From contig CM034237.1 in assembly GCA_019916065.1 (NCBI GenBank), forward strand, positions 45,900,367-45,964,366: DNA of 64,000 bases, read 5' to 3'. The notes under the pieces are model-generated. The model ran no database searches, was not told where the DNA came from, and saw only the letters and a program-made list of their open reading frames with translations. A program made the position numbers and the translations under genes. Shown in pieces: positions 11,579 through 22,385 of the stretch. The first letter of the stretch is position 1, and each line of letters begins with the position of its first letter. Origin of the DNA: Vitellaria paradoxa. Taxonomy: Eukaryota; Streptophyta; Magnoliopsida; Ericales; Sapotaceae.

Positions 11579-13248
11579 TGTGACACCTTGAATTTTTATT
11601 TTATGCATAAAGTTTATTATTATTGTTTTTAATTTAATTTCTATGATTTGAAATTTTAATTTCATATTATTATCAAATTTTATAGTTTTAATTAATTAAT
11701 TGAATTAATAATACATAACTATTATATATTAATTTAATGGATAAATATTGTGTGTATAGCCATATGGCTATTGTTTAAGGCATGATGGCTTGGGGTAATA
11801 GGGTGGCTACGTGCCAATGTGCTAATCAAAAAAAAAAAAATGAAATTTAAGTCTTGGCAAGCAAGCTTGCTCGGCCAAGCTTGTGCATATATACATATAT
11901 GTGTGATTTGGGTGCAAAAGGGAGGAACTGAGAGGGACCGCGCGGAGGAAGGAAGGGGAAAAAAAAATTGAGGGAAAAATGAGGAAATCTTGAGAAATTT
12001 TGGTGAAAAAATTGAGGTAAGTTATTTTGTTAAACTAAAATCAATTTTTTTTTATATAAATATATATGTACCTTTTCTTTTGGATTAAATAAATTAAATA
12101 TGTGGAGGCCATGATGGTTATGTTTAATTTATTAAATTTACATTAGTAATTAATTTTGGGTTATATTTTAACCACTCAATGTCTAATTTGTATATTTTAT
12201 TGGACTAAAAAAATTATTAGGACCCAAGGATAATCAACAGCCACCACCTCAGTAAATTGACTTTCTCAGAATATCTACTGTCCAGGTAGGTGCATTAAAC
12301 TTAAAAATAAAAGTTATTAAATATGAATAACTAAATTTTATTTATTTATTGCCGAACATTCATGTTGCTAAATTCTGCTCGCTACCCATAAATTATTGTA
12401 TGATAGTGGAGAATCGTGGTTATTTGTGAGATAATAAATTTGAGAAATAATATTTTTTTTTTGTGAAAAAAAATAATAATAATACAATGTTGCGTATCAG
12501 CATGAGTTGCATGCGTTACACTTGCATTATGGTCAGATGGGACCAGGCCAGATGGGGCCAGAAATTAATAATATGCGGCCAGATGGGGTCAAAAAAATAT
12601 AGCCAGATGGAGCTAATGGGACAAGCTAAATTAAAGCAATTGTCCACCGTTGAGCACTCAACTCATGGGCTAGATGGGGCCAAATGTGTGTTACATTATC
12701 ATTTAAAATATTTATTATGCAAATGTGCTATGTTATGGCCAATTGGGGCTTGATGATGATAAATTGTGTATTAAGATATTTATCCGATGGGGCACAATTA
12801 AATTAAAGATGAGATGGTTATGGGATAGTTATTGATATAATTGTTGTGAACTATTTCATGATACATATTTATTATCTTTTATTTTAAGTATAATAACTCC
12901 ACTGAGTGTGTGACACTCACCCCCCAAATTTACACCTTTCAGGTTAATTTTAGAAGTAGCTGCGAGAGATCTGAGAAGGACCTAAGTTGTTTATTTCTTG
13001 TTTTAAATTTGTGTCCAAGGTTTGTATAAGCAGTTAAGGTTAGAACGGTATCAGACTAATTTTTGGTTAGTTGAACTTTATGGGTTGTAAGTTTATGTAT
13101 GTTGGAGCTTTATGGATAATTTCTGTTTACCTCTTTGTTTTAAATTTTACAGGTTGAGCAAATATTGCTAATTTATATTTAGGTAGAAAATTTGATAATG
13201 TCCACCCTATTTAAGGGATTAAATGTATCTTAAAATAGGGATGCGACA
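11579..13248 (+). repeat. 5' LTR (about 1,670 bp)
   Basis: The LTR begins TGTGACACCTTGAATTTTTA and ends GATGCGACA. It matches 18127-19787 closely over its full length. A TATA-like segment catatatacatatat lies at about 11885-11900. From about 12530 it carries a cluster of short gccagatggggcca-like repeats. The 96-codon frame at 12463-12753 is non-coding LTR sequence. Confidence 0.95.
12529..12795 (+). promoter_or_regulatory. Cluster of GCCAGATGGGGCCA-like motifs in the LTR
   Basis: At least seven variants of the motif occur within about 265 bp: cagatgggaccag, ggccagatggggccag, ggccagatggggtca, agccagatggagcta, gctagatggggcca, ggccaattggggctt and ccgatggggcac. The same cluster is kept in the 3' LTR at about 19070-19335. 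Repeated motifs in LTRs are often transcription-factor sites; that role here is inference. Confidence 0.5.
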
Positions 13249-13251
13249 AGT

Positions 13252-13262
13252 TGGTATCAGAG
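13252..13262 (+). other. Primer binding site, tRNA-iMet type
   Basis: TGGTATCAGAG starts three bases after the 5' LTR end. It matches the usual plant PBS complementary to the 3' end of initiator methionine tRNA, which primes minus-strand DNA synthesis. Confidence 0.9.
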
Positions 13263-13437
13263 TAGGTTAATAAGATCAAATGTGGGATATTGGTTAACAG
13301 AGAGGAAGAGAGATAAGTAGTTTATGATGGCCTTTAGGAGAACCAAATAGGTTATTTATATTTTATTTCCTAAAGAGAAAGGTTGTTATCGGGACTGATT
13401 AGACTTTTATTAATGTTTACAGCATAGGGTGGGGTAG

Positions 13438-14031
13438 ATGGCGAACCCATGGATGTGATGGTCCCAGTGGATACTAGCACATCAGGAGGCCTTAGCTATC
13501 CTTGATATAGAAGAACAGCATTTCTTCCAGATGAGGGCTCGCGAGCTAACTCGACAGAATATTTTTGATACTGCGGGGGCTTGGGCACATGGGACGAGAC
13601 ACACCCAGAATATGATTACACGGGAAAATGCTGTGTTAGAATTGCTAGTAGCAGAGCGACAGCTACAACTACTAGACACACCGCAGGTTTTTTCAGGTTT
13701 AGTGCATACAATGTTGCAAGAAGAGGCCTTAGTATATCAGCCAGTAGCTGGAGAGCCTGCACAGCCCGACCCAGCCCAACTGCCATTCACCTTAGCTCCT
13801 CCACCTGCTCTTGAGCCAGTAGTAGATTCGGTACATGAGGAGGACCCAGTAGAGGAGCCAGAAGGAGACCCTGAGGGGCCTATTGTTATTGACTTGACTG
13901 GAGAGTCAGATGATGACACGGATGGGGGTTCTTTTGAGAAAGACTCGGACGAGGACCCAGATGAGCCTATCTTCATTGACTTAACTGGGGAGTCGGATAG
14001 TGATACGGATAGGGGCTTTGCCATTGCATAG
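13438..14031 (+). pseudogene. Extra ORF ahead of gag, with acidic tandem IDLT motifs
   Basis: An open frame runs from 13531 to a TAG at 14029-14031 (166 codons). In the same frame an ATG at 13438 opens MANPWM, a single TGA at 13456-13458 (a plausible CGA-to-TGA change), then 24 open codons up to 13531. The ancestral product would be about 197 aa. The N-terminal half is charged and probably helical (RENAVLELLVAERQLQLL). The middle is Pro-rich. The acidic C-terminus has two related units 29 residues apart: PIVIDLTGESDDDTD (13879-) and PIFIDLTGESDSDTD (13966-). The hydrophobic-I-D-L-T core followed by acidic and Ser residues is the form of SUMO-interacting motifs. It has no similarity to gag that I can see. 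Its frame differs from gag-pol, so it would need separate expression. Confidence 0.6.
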
Positions 14032-14408
14032 GAGCTGGGTAGTGGTTGTACATAATTTTGGGGATGACAAGTGTATATAGTTTTGGGAATGATATTATAC
14101 AATACTGGTTTGTGTATAGTTTTTGAAATTACTGACCAGTGACAGATATATATATCCCAGTGTAGGGATCGACTGACATTTTGCGTATAGTTAGGATACT
14201 ATGTAAATGTAGAAATATTTTTGTAAGCTGTTCAAATAATAGTAATGAAAATTCACAATATTACCTAAATGTGTGGTTACTTCCATATATTTCTATTGAG
14301 TTGAATACTAAGGAATATGAAATTATAAATGTGATGAAAGTATATTTTGCACCTCACCGTGAATTTAATGTCAGATAAAATATGGACATTGAACACAATT
14401 CTGAGGGA
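14032..14408 (+). other. Spacer between extra ORF and gag
   Basis: AT-rich element-internal DNA with no feature beyond a short 65-codon frame at 14181-14378 that shows no family resemblance. It may hold a leader for gag expression, but nothing diagnostic is visible. Confidence 0.5.
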
Positions 14409-15881
14409 ATGGAATGAGAGGGCTCAGTTGGTTAGATTCCACCACCGGTGGAGGCTTTAGGGCAACCAAGAGATCAAGGAGATCAGCCTCCAGTACAAAA
14501 TCAACCAGATCCCGTGGAAAGGGTACTTCAGGCTGTAGCTAGATTAGTAGAACTTCAGACAGAGCAGAGAGTCAGGCCAGAGGCTCATGGTACTATTTAT
14601 GAACAATTTCTTAAGCTGGGACCCACATCTTTCTCTGGCACTGTCAACCCTTTGGAAGCTGAAGATTGGTTGAAAAGTATGAAAGTAATTTTTGAGGTAA
14701 TGAAAATTGCTGATGAGGACAAAATCATTTTAGCAACATTTATGTTAAAAGATCAAGCTAGACTTTTGTGGGAAGCTACTAGAAGATTGTCAATTGTTGC
14801 AATGACTTGGGACCAATTTTGTGATGCCTTCAATGATAAGTACTTCCCTCAGTCGTATAGGCATGAGAAAAAACATGAGTTTATTACTTTACGGCAAGGG
14901 AAGATGTCCGTTGCAGAGTATGAGGCTCAATTTACTGCCTTATCTAGATTTGATTCGAAGTTGGTGCAAACAGAAGATGTAAAATGTCGGAGATTCAAGC
15001 AAGGATTGGAGCTTTCTATCAGATCCCGAATTTCTGCCTTTGAGATAAGAAGTTATGGAGATTTGGTAAATAAGGCAAAGATTGTGGAAAAAGATGTTTG
15101 GGAGGCAATTGGAAGGTAAGAACAATTCAAAAAGGCTAGATTTGACTTGTCAGCTTCTCGGAGGGTAGAAAGTGAATCTTCTAGACAGAGAAGTCAATAT
15201 CCCCAGAATTTTAGAAATTCTTGTCAATCAAGGGGAAGTAGGAGTGTCAGCTATGGTAGAACTCGAGAACAGGGTTCCAGGCAGACACCATCGAGTTCAC
15301 GTGGGGTAGATGCTAGAGAAAGAATGAGAAATGTGGTATGCTTTAGGTGTGGGGTCACAGGACATTATGCCAGTGACTGTACTGTTCCGCGACCTTTTAC
15401 CTATTTTCAATGTGGTCAGAAAGGGCATATTTTCAGGAATTGTCCTACCTTATCTACTCCAATAACCTTTAGGGCTAGTGCAGTTGGTGGTAACAATGCT
15501 TCCTCAGTAGTTCCACAGAGAGGTAAAGAAGCGGCCAGGGGATCTCACTCACAAGCTCGGGTCTATGTTATGACTCGACAGGATGCTCAGGCAACTCCGG
15601 ATGTTGTTACAGGTATGCTTTTTGTTACTGGCAAGCTTGCTCGTGCACTGATAGATTCAAGTTCTACCCATTCTTTTGTATCCCGAGCATTCTGCATACA
15701 TTTAGATCAACCACTCTCCCAGTTAGATTCTGTGTTAGCTGTAGCTACGCCTATTGGTGATGTAATGTTAGCACGAGATATATATCGAAACTGTGTGGTA
15801 CGGATAGTTGGTAAGGATCTAGTTATTGAATTGATACCCTTGAACATATGTGACTTTGACATTATTTTGGGTATGGATTAG
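14409..15881 (+). pseudogene. gag and protease part of the gag-pol frame
   Basis: Gag forms the particle and protease cleaves the polyprotein. The frame is open at 14448-15116 (retrotransposon gag domain, FLKLGPTSFSGTVNPLEAEDW and ARLLWEATRR). It is stopped by TAA at 15117-15119, then open again from 15120 to a TAG at 15879-15881. The second part has a Ser/Arg-rich segment, one intact zinc knuckle (CFRCGVTGHYASDC) and a second in which the first Cys reads Tyr (YFQCGQKGHIFRNC). A protease follows whose active site reads LIDSSSTHSFVS instead of the usual DSG. Upstream of 14448 the frame extends to an ATG at about 14409 through two stops (TGA, TAG), so the true start may lie there. All pieces share one frame. 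Confidence 0.85.
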
Positions 15882-16870
15882 TTGTCAGCATACCATGCTT
15901 CTATTGACTGCTTTACCAAGGAAGTGATATTTAAAATCCTAGGAGAACCGGATTTAGTGTTTCGTGGTGACCGTAGGGTGTTGCCTAATTGCTTGATATC
16001 AGGATTAAAAACTAGAAAATTGTTGAATAAGGGATGCCCAGGAATTATTGCCCATGTGGTGGATGTTAGAAAGCCTGAAACTAAGCTTACTAATATACCA
16101 ATTGTGTGTGAGTACCCTGATATGTTTCCTGATGAGTTGCCAGGAGTGGTCCTAGATAGAGATGTTGAATTTACTATTGAGCTATTACCTGGAACTACAC
16201 CAATTTCAATTGCACCTTACAGAATGGCATCTGTTGGGTTGAAAGAATTGAAAGTTCAATTACAAGATTTATTAGACAAATGTTTTATTCGGCCTAATGT
16301 GTCTCCATGGGGAGCACCCGTCTTATTTGTGAAGAAGAAAGATGGTACCATGAGGTTATGTATTAATTACCGCCAACTGAATCGAGTAACGGTAAAGAAT
16401 AGGTATCCATTACCCAGAATTGATGATTTATTCGATCAATTGCAAGGTGTTACTATGTTCTCAAAGATTGATTTGAAATCTAGATACTATCAGATTAAGG
16501 TAAGAGATAGTGATGCGCCTAAGACAGCCTTCTGAACCAGATATAGACACTATGAATTTCTTGTTATGCCTTTTGGACTGACTAATGCACCAGCTATTTT
16601 CATGGATTTGATGAATCGGGTATTTAAACCCTACCTTGATGTCTTCGTGATTGTTTTTATTGATGATATTTTAGTTTACTCAAAGAGTAAGGAAGAGCAT
16701 GCGCAACATCTTAGAATGGTTTTACAAACCTTACGGGAAAAATAACTATTTGCAAAGCTTAGTAAGTGTGAATTTTGGTTAGATCAAGTAGTATTCTTGG
16801 GTCATCTGATTTCAGATAATGGTATCAGTATTGATCCTAAGAAGGTTGAGGCAGTTTTGAGTTGGAGTAC
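15882..16870 (+). pseudogene. Reverse transcriptase part of pol, broken
   Basis: This continues the gag-pol frame. Motifs in order are [12 protein letters not shown], the RT fingers [75 protein letters not shown] and the catalytic FIDDILVYS (16656-). Stops are TAG at 15879-15881 (where Trp is usual before LSAYHA), TGA at 16533-16535 (where Arg is usual before TRY) and TAA at 16743-16745 (where Gln is usual before LFAKL). After [23 protein letters not shown] the sequence jumps directly to integrase zinc-finger-region sequence ([10 protein letters not shown]). The RT connection, the whole RNase H and the early integrase are therefore missing, and the frame is kept. Confidence 0.9.
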
Positions 16871-17837
16871 AAAGATGTATCGAGATTTGCGAGAACATTA
16901 CTAGTGGCCTGGTATGAAACAGGAAATTGCAGAGTTTGTTGCTAGGTGTTTAACTTGTCAACAAGTAAAAGCGGAACATCAAAGTCTTGCTGGGTTACTA
17001 CAGCCACTCCCTAATCCAGAATGGAAGTAGGAACATATTACTATGGATTTGATTGTTGGATTGCCACGTACTCAAAGAGGTTTTGATTCTATTTGGGTGA
17101 TTGTTGATAGATTAACCAAATCAGCTCATTTCTTATCTGTGAAATTTAATTATACGACAGATAAGTATGCTGCATTGTATGTTAAGGAGATTGTGAGGTT
17201 GCATGGTGCACCTGTGTCTATTGTGGCTGATAGAGACCCAAAATTTACATATAGATTCTGGCCTAGTTTACAACAAGCCATGGGAACGACTCTAAAGTTT
17301 AGTACTGCATTTCATCCTCAAACAGATGGACAATCTGAAAGAACAATTCAAACCTTAGAGGACATGCTACGAGCTTGTGTGTTAGAATTTAAAGGAAATT
17401 GGGATGATCTGTTGCCATTAATGGAATTTTCCTATAATAATAGTTTCCATTCCAGTATTGGCATGGCACCATTTGAAGCTTTGTATGGCCGTAAGTGTAG
17501 AACTCCAATTTGTTGGGATGAAGTGGGAGAAAGGAAATTACTTGGGCCAGAATTAGTGCAGGACACAGTAGATAAAGTAAAGGTGATCCGAGATAGATTG
17601 AAATTAGCCCAGAGTCGTCAGAAAAGCTATGCAGATAACCGCAGACGAGAGTTAGAATTCGTTGTGGGTGGTAAAGTATTTCTCAAAGTTTCTCCTTGGA
17701 AAGGCGTGCTAAGGTTTGGAAAGAGGGGAAAATTAAGTCCTCACTACATTGGACCTTATGAGATTATACAAAGAGTATGGGAAATTGCATATAGATTGGC
17801 TCTATCCCCAGAATTGTCTAGACTTCATGATGTGTTC
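16871..17837 (+). pseudogene. Integrase part of pol, broken
   Basis: The HHCC zinc-finger remnant ([12 protein letters not shown]) is followed by the integrase core: MDLIVGLPRTQRG with the first Asp, DRDPKFTYRFW with the second Asp, and HPQTDGQSERTIQTLEDMLR with the Glu. The core continues to YNNSFHSSIGMAPFEALYGR and the GPYEIIQRV region. Two TAG codons (16902-16904 and 17028-17030) stand where Trp is conserved (HYWWPGM, EWKWEHI). At about 17837 a 1-nt deletion shifts the frame: DVFMYQCC is read where the family has an HVSMLRKYI-type sequence, which is found one frame over. Integrase inserts the cDNA copy into the genome. Confidence 0.9.
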
Positions 17838-18110
17838 ATGTATCAATGTTGCGTAAGTACATTATTGATCCTTCTCATGTATTATCCTCTCAACCAATTG
17901 AACTGAAAGAAGATTTATCTTATATGGAGGAGCCGGTGCAAATTTTAGATAGAAGGGATCAAGTTTTGCATAATAAGATAATACCATTAGTGAAAGTATT
18001 ATGAAAAAGTCACACTGTGGAGGAGGTCACTTGGGAAAGTGAGGAAAATATGCGAAAGCAATATCCATATTTATTTCCACTAGATAAGAATTTCGAGGAC
18101 GAAATTTTGT
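17838..18110 (+). pseudogene. Integrase C-terminal tail with degenerate chromodomain
   Basis: In the frame reached after the 17837 frameshift the sequence reads SMLRKYIIDPSHVL, then YMEEPVQILDRRDQVL, IPLVKVL, a TGA at 18002-18004 (Trp is usual) and VEEVTWESEENMRKQYPYLF. This has the form of the chromodomain-like tail of plant chromoviruses, thought to steer insertion through histone marks. It ends just before the polypurine tract. Confidence 0.75.
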
Positions 18111-18112
18111 TT

Positions 18113-18125
18113 AAGGAAAGGAGAA
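18113..18125 (+). other. Polypurine tract
   Basis: aaggaaaggagaa lies one base before the 3' LTR start TGTGACACC. It is the expected primer for plus-strand DNA synthesis. Confidence 0.85.
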
Positions 18126-18126
18126 T

Positions 18127-19787
18127 TGTGACACCTTGAATTTTTATTTTATGCATAAAGTTTATTATTATTATTTTTAATTTAATTTCTATGACTTGAA
18201 ATTTTAATTTCATATTATTATCAATTTTTATAGTTTTAATTAATTAATTGAATTAATAATACATAACTATTATATATTAATTTAATGGATAAATATTGTG
18301 TGTATAGCCATATGGCTATTGTTTTAGGCATGATGGCTTAGGGTAATAGGGGGCTACGTGCCCATGTGCTGACAAAAAAAGAAAATTGAAATTTAAGCCT
18401 TGGCAAGCAAGCTTGCTCGGCCAAGCTTGTGCATATATACATATATGTGTGATTTGGGTGCAAAAGGGAGGAACCGAGAGGGACCGCGCGGAGGAAGGAA
18501 GAGGAAAAAAAATGAGGGAAAATGAGGAAATCTTGGGAAATTTTGGCAGAAAAATTGAGGTAAGTTATTTTGTTAAACTAAAATCAATTTTTTTATATAA
18601 ATATATATGTACCTTTTCTTTTGGGTTAAATAAATTAAATATGTGGAGGCCATGATGGCTATATTTAATTTATTAAATTTATATTAGTAATTAATTTTGG
18701 GTTATGTTTTAACCACTCAATGTCTAATTTGTATATTTTATTGGACTAAAAAAATTATTAGGACCCAAGGATAATCAGCAGCCACTACCTCAGTAAATTG
18801 ACTTTATCAGAATATTTACTGTCCAGGTGGGTGTATTAAACTTAAAAATAAAAGTTATTAAATATGAATAGCTAAATTTTATTTATTTATTGTCGAACAT
18901 TCATGTTGCTAAATTCTGCTCGCTACCCATAAATTATTGTATGATAGTGGAGAATCGTGGTTATTTGTGAGATAATAAATTTGAGAAATAATATTTTTTT
19001 TTGTGAAAAAAAAAATAATAATACAATGTTGCGTATCAGCATGAGTTGCGTGCGTTACACTTGCATTATGGTCAGATGGGACCAGGCCAGATGGGGCCAG
19101 AAATTAATAATATGCGGCCAGATGGGGTCAAAAAAATATAGCCAGATGGAGCTAATGGGACAAGCTAAATTAAAGCAATTGTCCACCGTTGAGCACTCAA
19201 CTCATGGGCTAGATGGGGCCAAATGTGTGTTACATTATCATTTAAAATATTTATTATGCAAATGTGCTATGTTATGGCCAATTGGGGCTTGATGATGATA
19301 AATTGTGTATTAAGATATTTATCCGATGGGGCACAATTAAATTAAAGATGAGATGGTTATGGGATAGTTATTGATATAATTGTCGTGAACTATTTCTTGA
19401 TACATATTTATTATCTTTTATTTTAAGTATAATAACTCCACTGAGTGTGTGACACTCACCCCCCAAATTTACACCTTTCAGGTTAATTTTAGAAGTAGCT
19501 GCGAGAGATCTGAGAATGACCTAAGTTGTTTATTTCCTATTTTAAATTTGTGTCCAATGTTTGTATAAGCAGTTAAGGTTAGAACGGTATCAGACTAATT
19601 TTTGGTTAGTTGAACTTTATGGGTTGTAAGTTTATGTACGTTGGAGTTTTATGGATAATTTCTGTTTACCTCTTTGTTTTAAACTTTACAAGTTGAGCAA
19701 ATATTGCTAATTTATATTTAGGTAGAAAAATTGATAATGTCCATCCTATTTAAGGGATTAAATGTATCCTAAAATAGGGATGTGACA
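18127..19787 (+). repeat. 3' LTR (about 1,661 bp)
   Basis: It begins TGTGACACC and ends GATGTGACA, and pairs with the 5' LTR. Differences include gatttg/gacttg near the start, ggtggctacgtgccaat versus gggggctacgtgcccat, and small poly(A) or poly(T) length changes. The 111-codon frame at 18957-19292 is the LTR counterpart of the one at 12463-12753 and is not a gene. Confidence 0.95.
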
Positions 19788-22262
19788 TTTTTTGTGTTGG
19801 TACAAAAATAACCAAGGACAAGTGGCGTCCTCCTGAGCACAAAAGATGGGACATCTGGTATCATTCCGAGCACAATAGAAGTGTGCTCGATATTGATTTA
19901 ATAATCAGCAAATTGAAGTAATTGGGTCCCACCATTATATTGATGTGATTATAACCATAAATGTAAAATGGTAATAAATGAACTGAATTCATTATTTCAT
20001 AATTAACACAGTTAGTTCATCATTTTACAAGTGGTAGATAAATGTGACATTTAGACATTCTTCAAGGTTACACTCTGTCTATCATGATCATTCCTCTCAT
20101 GTGCATTTAATGCAAAGTGAAAAGTATTAAATGTAGAATGAAAGGCATTAAAGGAAAAGTAAACCGTCAAGTGCTTCAGTGTACATATATAAAACATGAA
20201 ATCATTACAATTCAATTATTTATGTATTAATTTATTTATTCTATCGTACTATAATTACAGGATTTAGGCTTAAAATTGAGATACGCTCATTATTGTCAAT
20301 CAATTGTATTACTCTTTTCTTTACAATTCTCTTGAACATTATTCTGACTTTACTATTGAATGGTTTTTTGGTAAAAAACCCTCTCTGGCCATAATTTCTG
20401 ATTTCTTGTGCTCTGCAGTCTTGAACTTGACTTTTTTGGTTGACGTGGTCAACAGTACAGGCAATATTTTTTTATTGCCAAACAATTAGATTCTTGTTTT
20501 TGTCCTTAAACACTCTATTTACTTCCCCTGCTTTCGTTCGTCTTCAACAAGCCCACCGGGAAGTTCTTAATTACAGCTGAAATTAGATTTATGTGCTGTA
20601 TGGATGCAGCTTTATTTTGGATATACTCGTGTTGCCATTTTGTTGTTTAGTTTTCAAAAGGTAGTTATTTATTGTCACTGTAAGTTGCATGTGAATTTGG
20701 AAGTGTTCATCAATGGAGTTATTGTATATAAGTGAAGACTGATTTATTTATTTGTATTTTTTATGCTGTCCGAAAGATCCTGCCCCAGGAGAGGTTCACC
20801 ACTGCTGATTAGGAATATAGCCTTCTATATTTCCTTCTACTCTTTATCTTATCAGGTGTAAGTAATAGGATGGATTGTAACCCTGAAGTGAAGCTTTTTT
20901 TTCTTCTTCTTAGTCTTCTTCTTCTTTCAGAGGACAACTTAAATCAACTCAACAAATTTTTATTTTCAAATTAGCTGCAGATGAGCTGATCATTCATTTT
21001 TGTCATAAATTACATGAAATTAAATTTTTCTTCAAAATTTCAGTCTTAAGTAATCTTAACTGTACATTTTTGTAATTTTTATTCTTTTTCCTTGGATACA
21101 CTCTTTTTTTTTTCTTTTTTTTTTTCAATTAGTGTATCCTCAAACTATGTTACATAGACAATTCTAAAGGCTTTTTTGGTATTTTTTTATGTTTAACAAT
21201 TTTTATTTTCTATTTTTTTATTTTCAATTGTTATTTTCTTTACACAAAATAAAAATAGCAAAAAGTTTGGTAATGCAATATTAATTTTATTGTTATAAAA
21301 TAATTATTTTCATTAAAATAATATTTATAAAATTAATTTAATTTATTAAAATACTTTTATATTATTTTAATTGATTATTTTATTAAATTCATTTATATGT
21401 ATTTAATTTTTTGAATAAATATATTTAATTTTACATGAAAATTAATAATAAATAAAATAAATCATTTTAGTAATATATTATTATTTTAATTGTAATCAAT
21501 TTTAATTTTAATAAAATAAATTATTTTAATATATAATTATTATTTATAATAACATATTGTTTTTAAAAATATTTAAATTTAATAAAATATTTGAATAAAA
21601 TAAATAATTTTAGTATGATGCAACAAAATTCACAAGGGCTTAAAATTAACAAATATTATGAAGGAAAAAATTAAAGTGAAAATATAATCTTTCTAGTTAT
21701 ATTTTGGGCCTAAATTTCAAAAAAAATTTCATCTATTTGGAAAAAAAAAATAAAAACAAGTTTACTAAACATGTTTTTATTGTCAATTTTAAAAATTGAT
21801 AAACATACAAAAAAAAAAAATAAACAAATAGTGAACGAAAACATTTTTAAAGAGGGTCTAAACATATGATGTGCCTATTTATATTTGTGTCTCAATATAA
21901 TTAGGTATATGTAAACATTTTAATAATTTAATTTTAACTCATAATACTGCATAAAGTATAATTTTTATGCATATGAAATGTTCTAATAAAATTTTATTAA
22001 TATCATATTATTTTTAAAATAAAATAATTATATAAAGTATACAAATACCATATTATTTGATTTTATACATACACTCGTACCTAACACTTACATTTGAGTT
22101 TATACTAATATTAATGGTGTAAATGGATCGGATCGATTTAGTTCTGAGGATGGAGTAAAACCAAACCAATCGTACTTGGTTCCACAAAATTAAAACCAAA
22201 ACTGAATAGAAATTGGAACTGAATTGAACTAAACTAAACATATACAATTCAAGTGAGATCCA
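19788..22262. other. Intergenic: possible solo LTR, then AT-rich DNA
   Basis: From about 19795 (tgttggtac) to about 20486 (ttgccaaaca) the DNA has the look of a degenerate LTR: TG...CA ends and a 3' part with ctcttgaacattattctgac, a type of sequence common near plant LTR ends. No flanking duplication is visible. 20500-21170 is ordinary intergenic DNA with a cttcttctt tract. 21175-21850 is very AT-rich and may be a decayed MITE, as it opens ggcttttttggtattttttt. No gene is seen. Confidence 0.4.
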
Positions 22263-22276
22263 ACTTCAAATTGATT

Positions 22277-22385
22277 TGAGCGTGGCCTATAGCTTAAGTG
22301 GTTAAGAGCCTCTCTTGCCCGCTCATGACTCGAGTTTAAGTCTTCCCCCTCTCCCTTATAAAAAAAAATAAAAGAAAAATTTTAC

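Larger units (their letters stand above)
11579..19787 (+). mobile_element. Ty3/Gypsy LTR retrotransposon, Tekay/Del-like, defective
   Basis: The element is about 8.2 kb and has two long similar LTRs, a tRNA-iMet type PBS, gag, protease, reverse transcriptase and integrase in the Ty3/Gypsy order, and a polypurine tract before the 3' LTR. The gag start (FLKLGPTSFSGT), the RT motifs and the C-terminal tail (VEEVTWESEENMRKQYP) resemble the plant chromovirus lineage Tekay/Del. LTRs start TGTGACACC and end GTGACA or GCGACA. Flanking 5-mers are tttat on the left and ttttt on the right, an imperfect match to a 5-bp target duplication. Many in-frame stops, one frameshift and a large internal deletion make it non-autonomous. 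The LTRs differ by scattered substitutions and small indels, a few percent by eye, so the insertion is not brand new. Confidence 0.95.

Noticed and set aside
12463..12753. 96-codon frame, repeated at 18957-19292
   Set aside because: It lies inside the LTRs, and its presence in both is due to LTR duplication. Its codons come from the gatggggcc motif array, with no family features.
13581..14102. 77- and 121-codon frames overlapping the extra retroelement ORF
   Set aside because: They are shadows in other frames of 13438-14031.
22277..22350. A functional tRNA gene
   Set aside because: The A and B boxes are SINE-like; there is no acceptor-stem pairing and a poly(A) tail and target duplication show retroposition.
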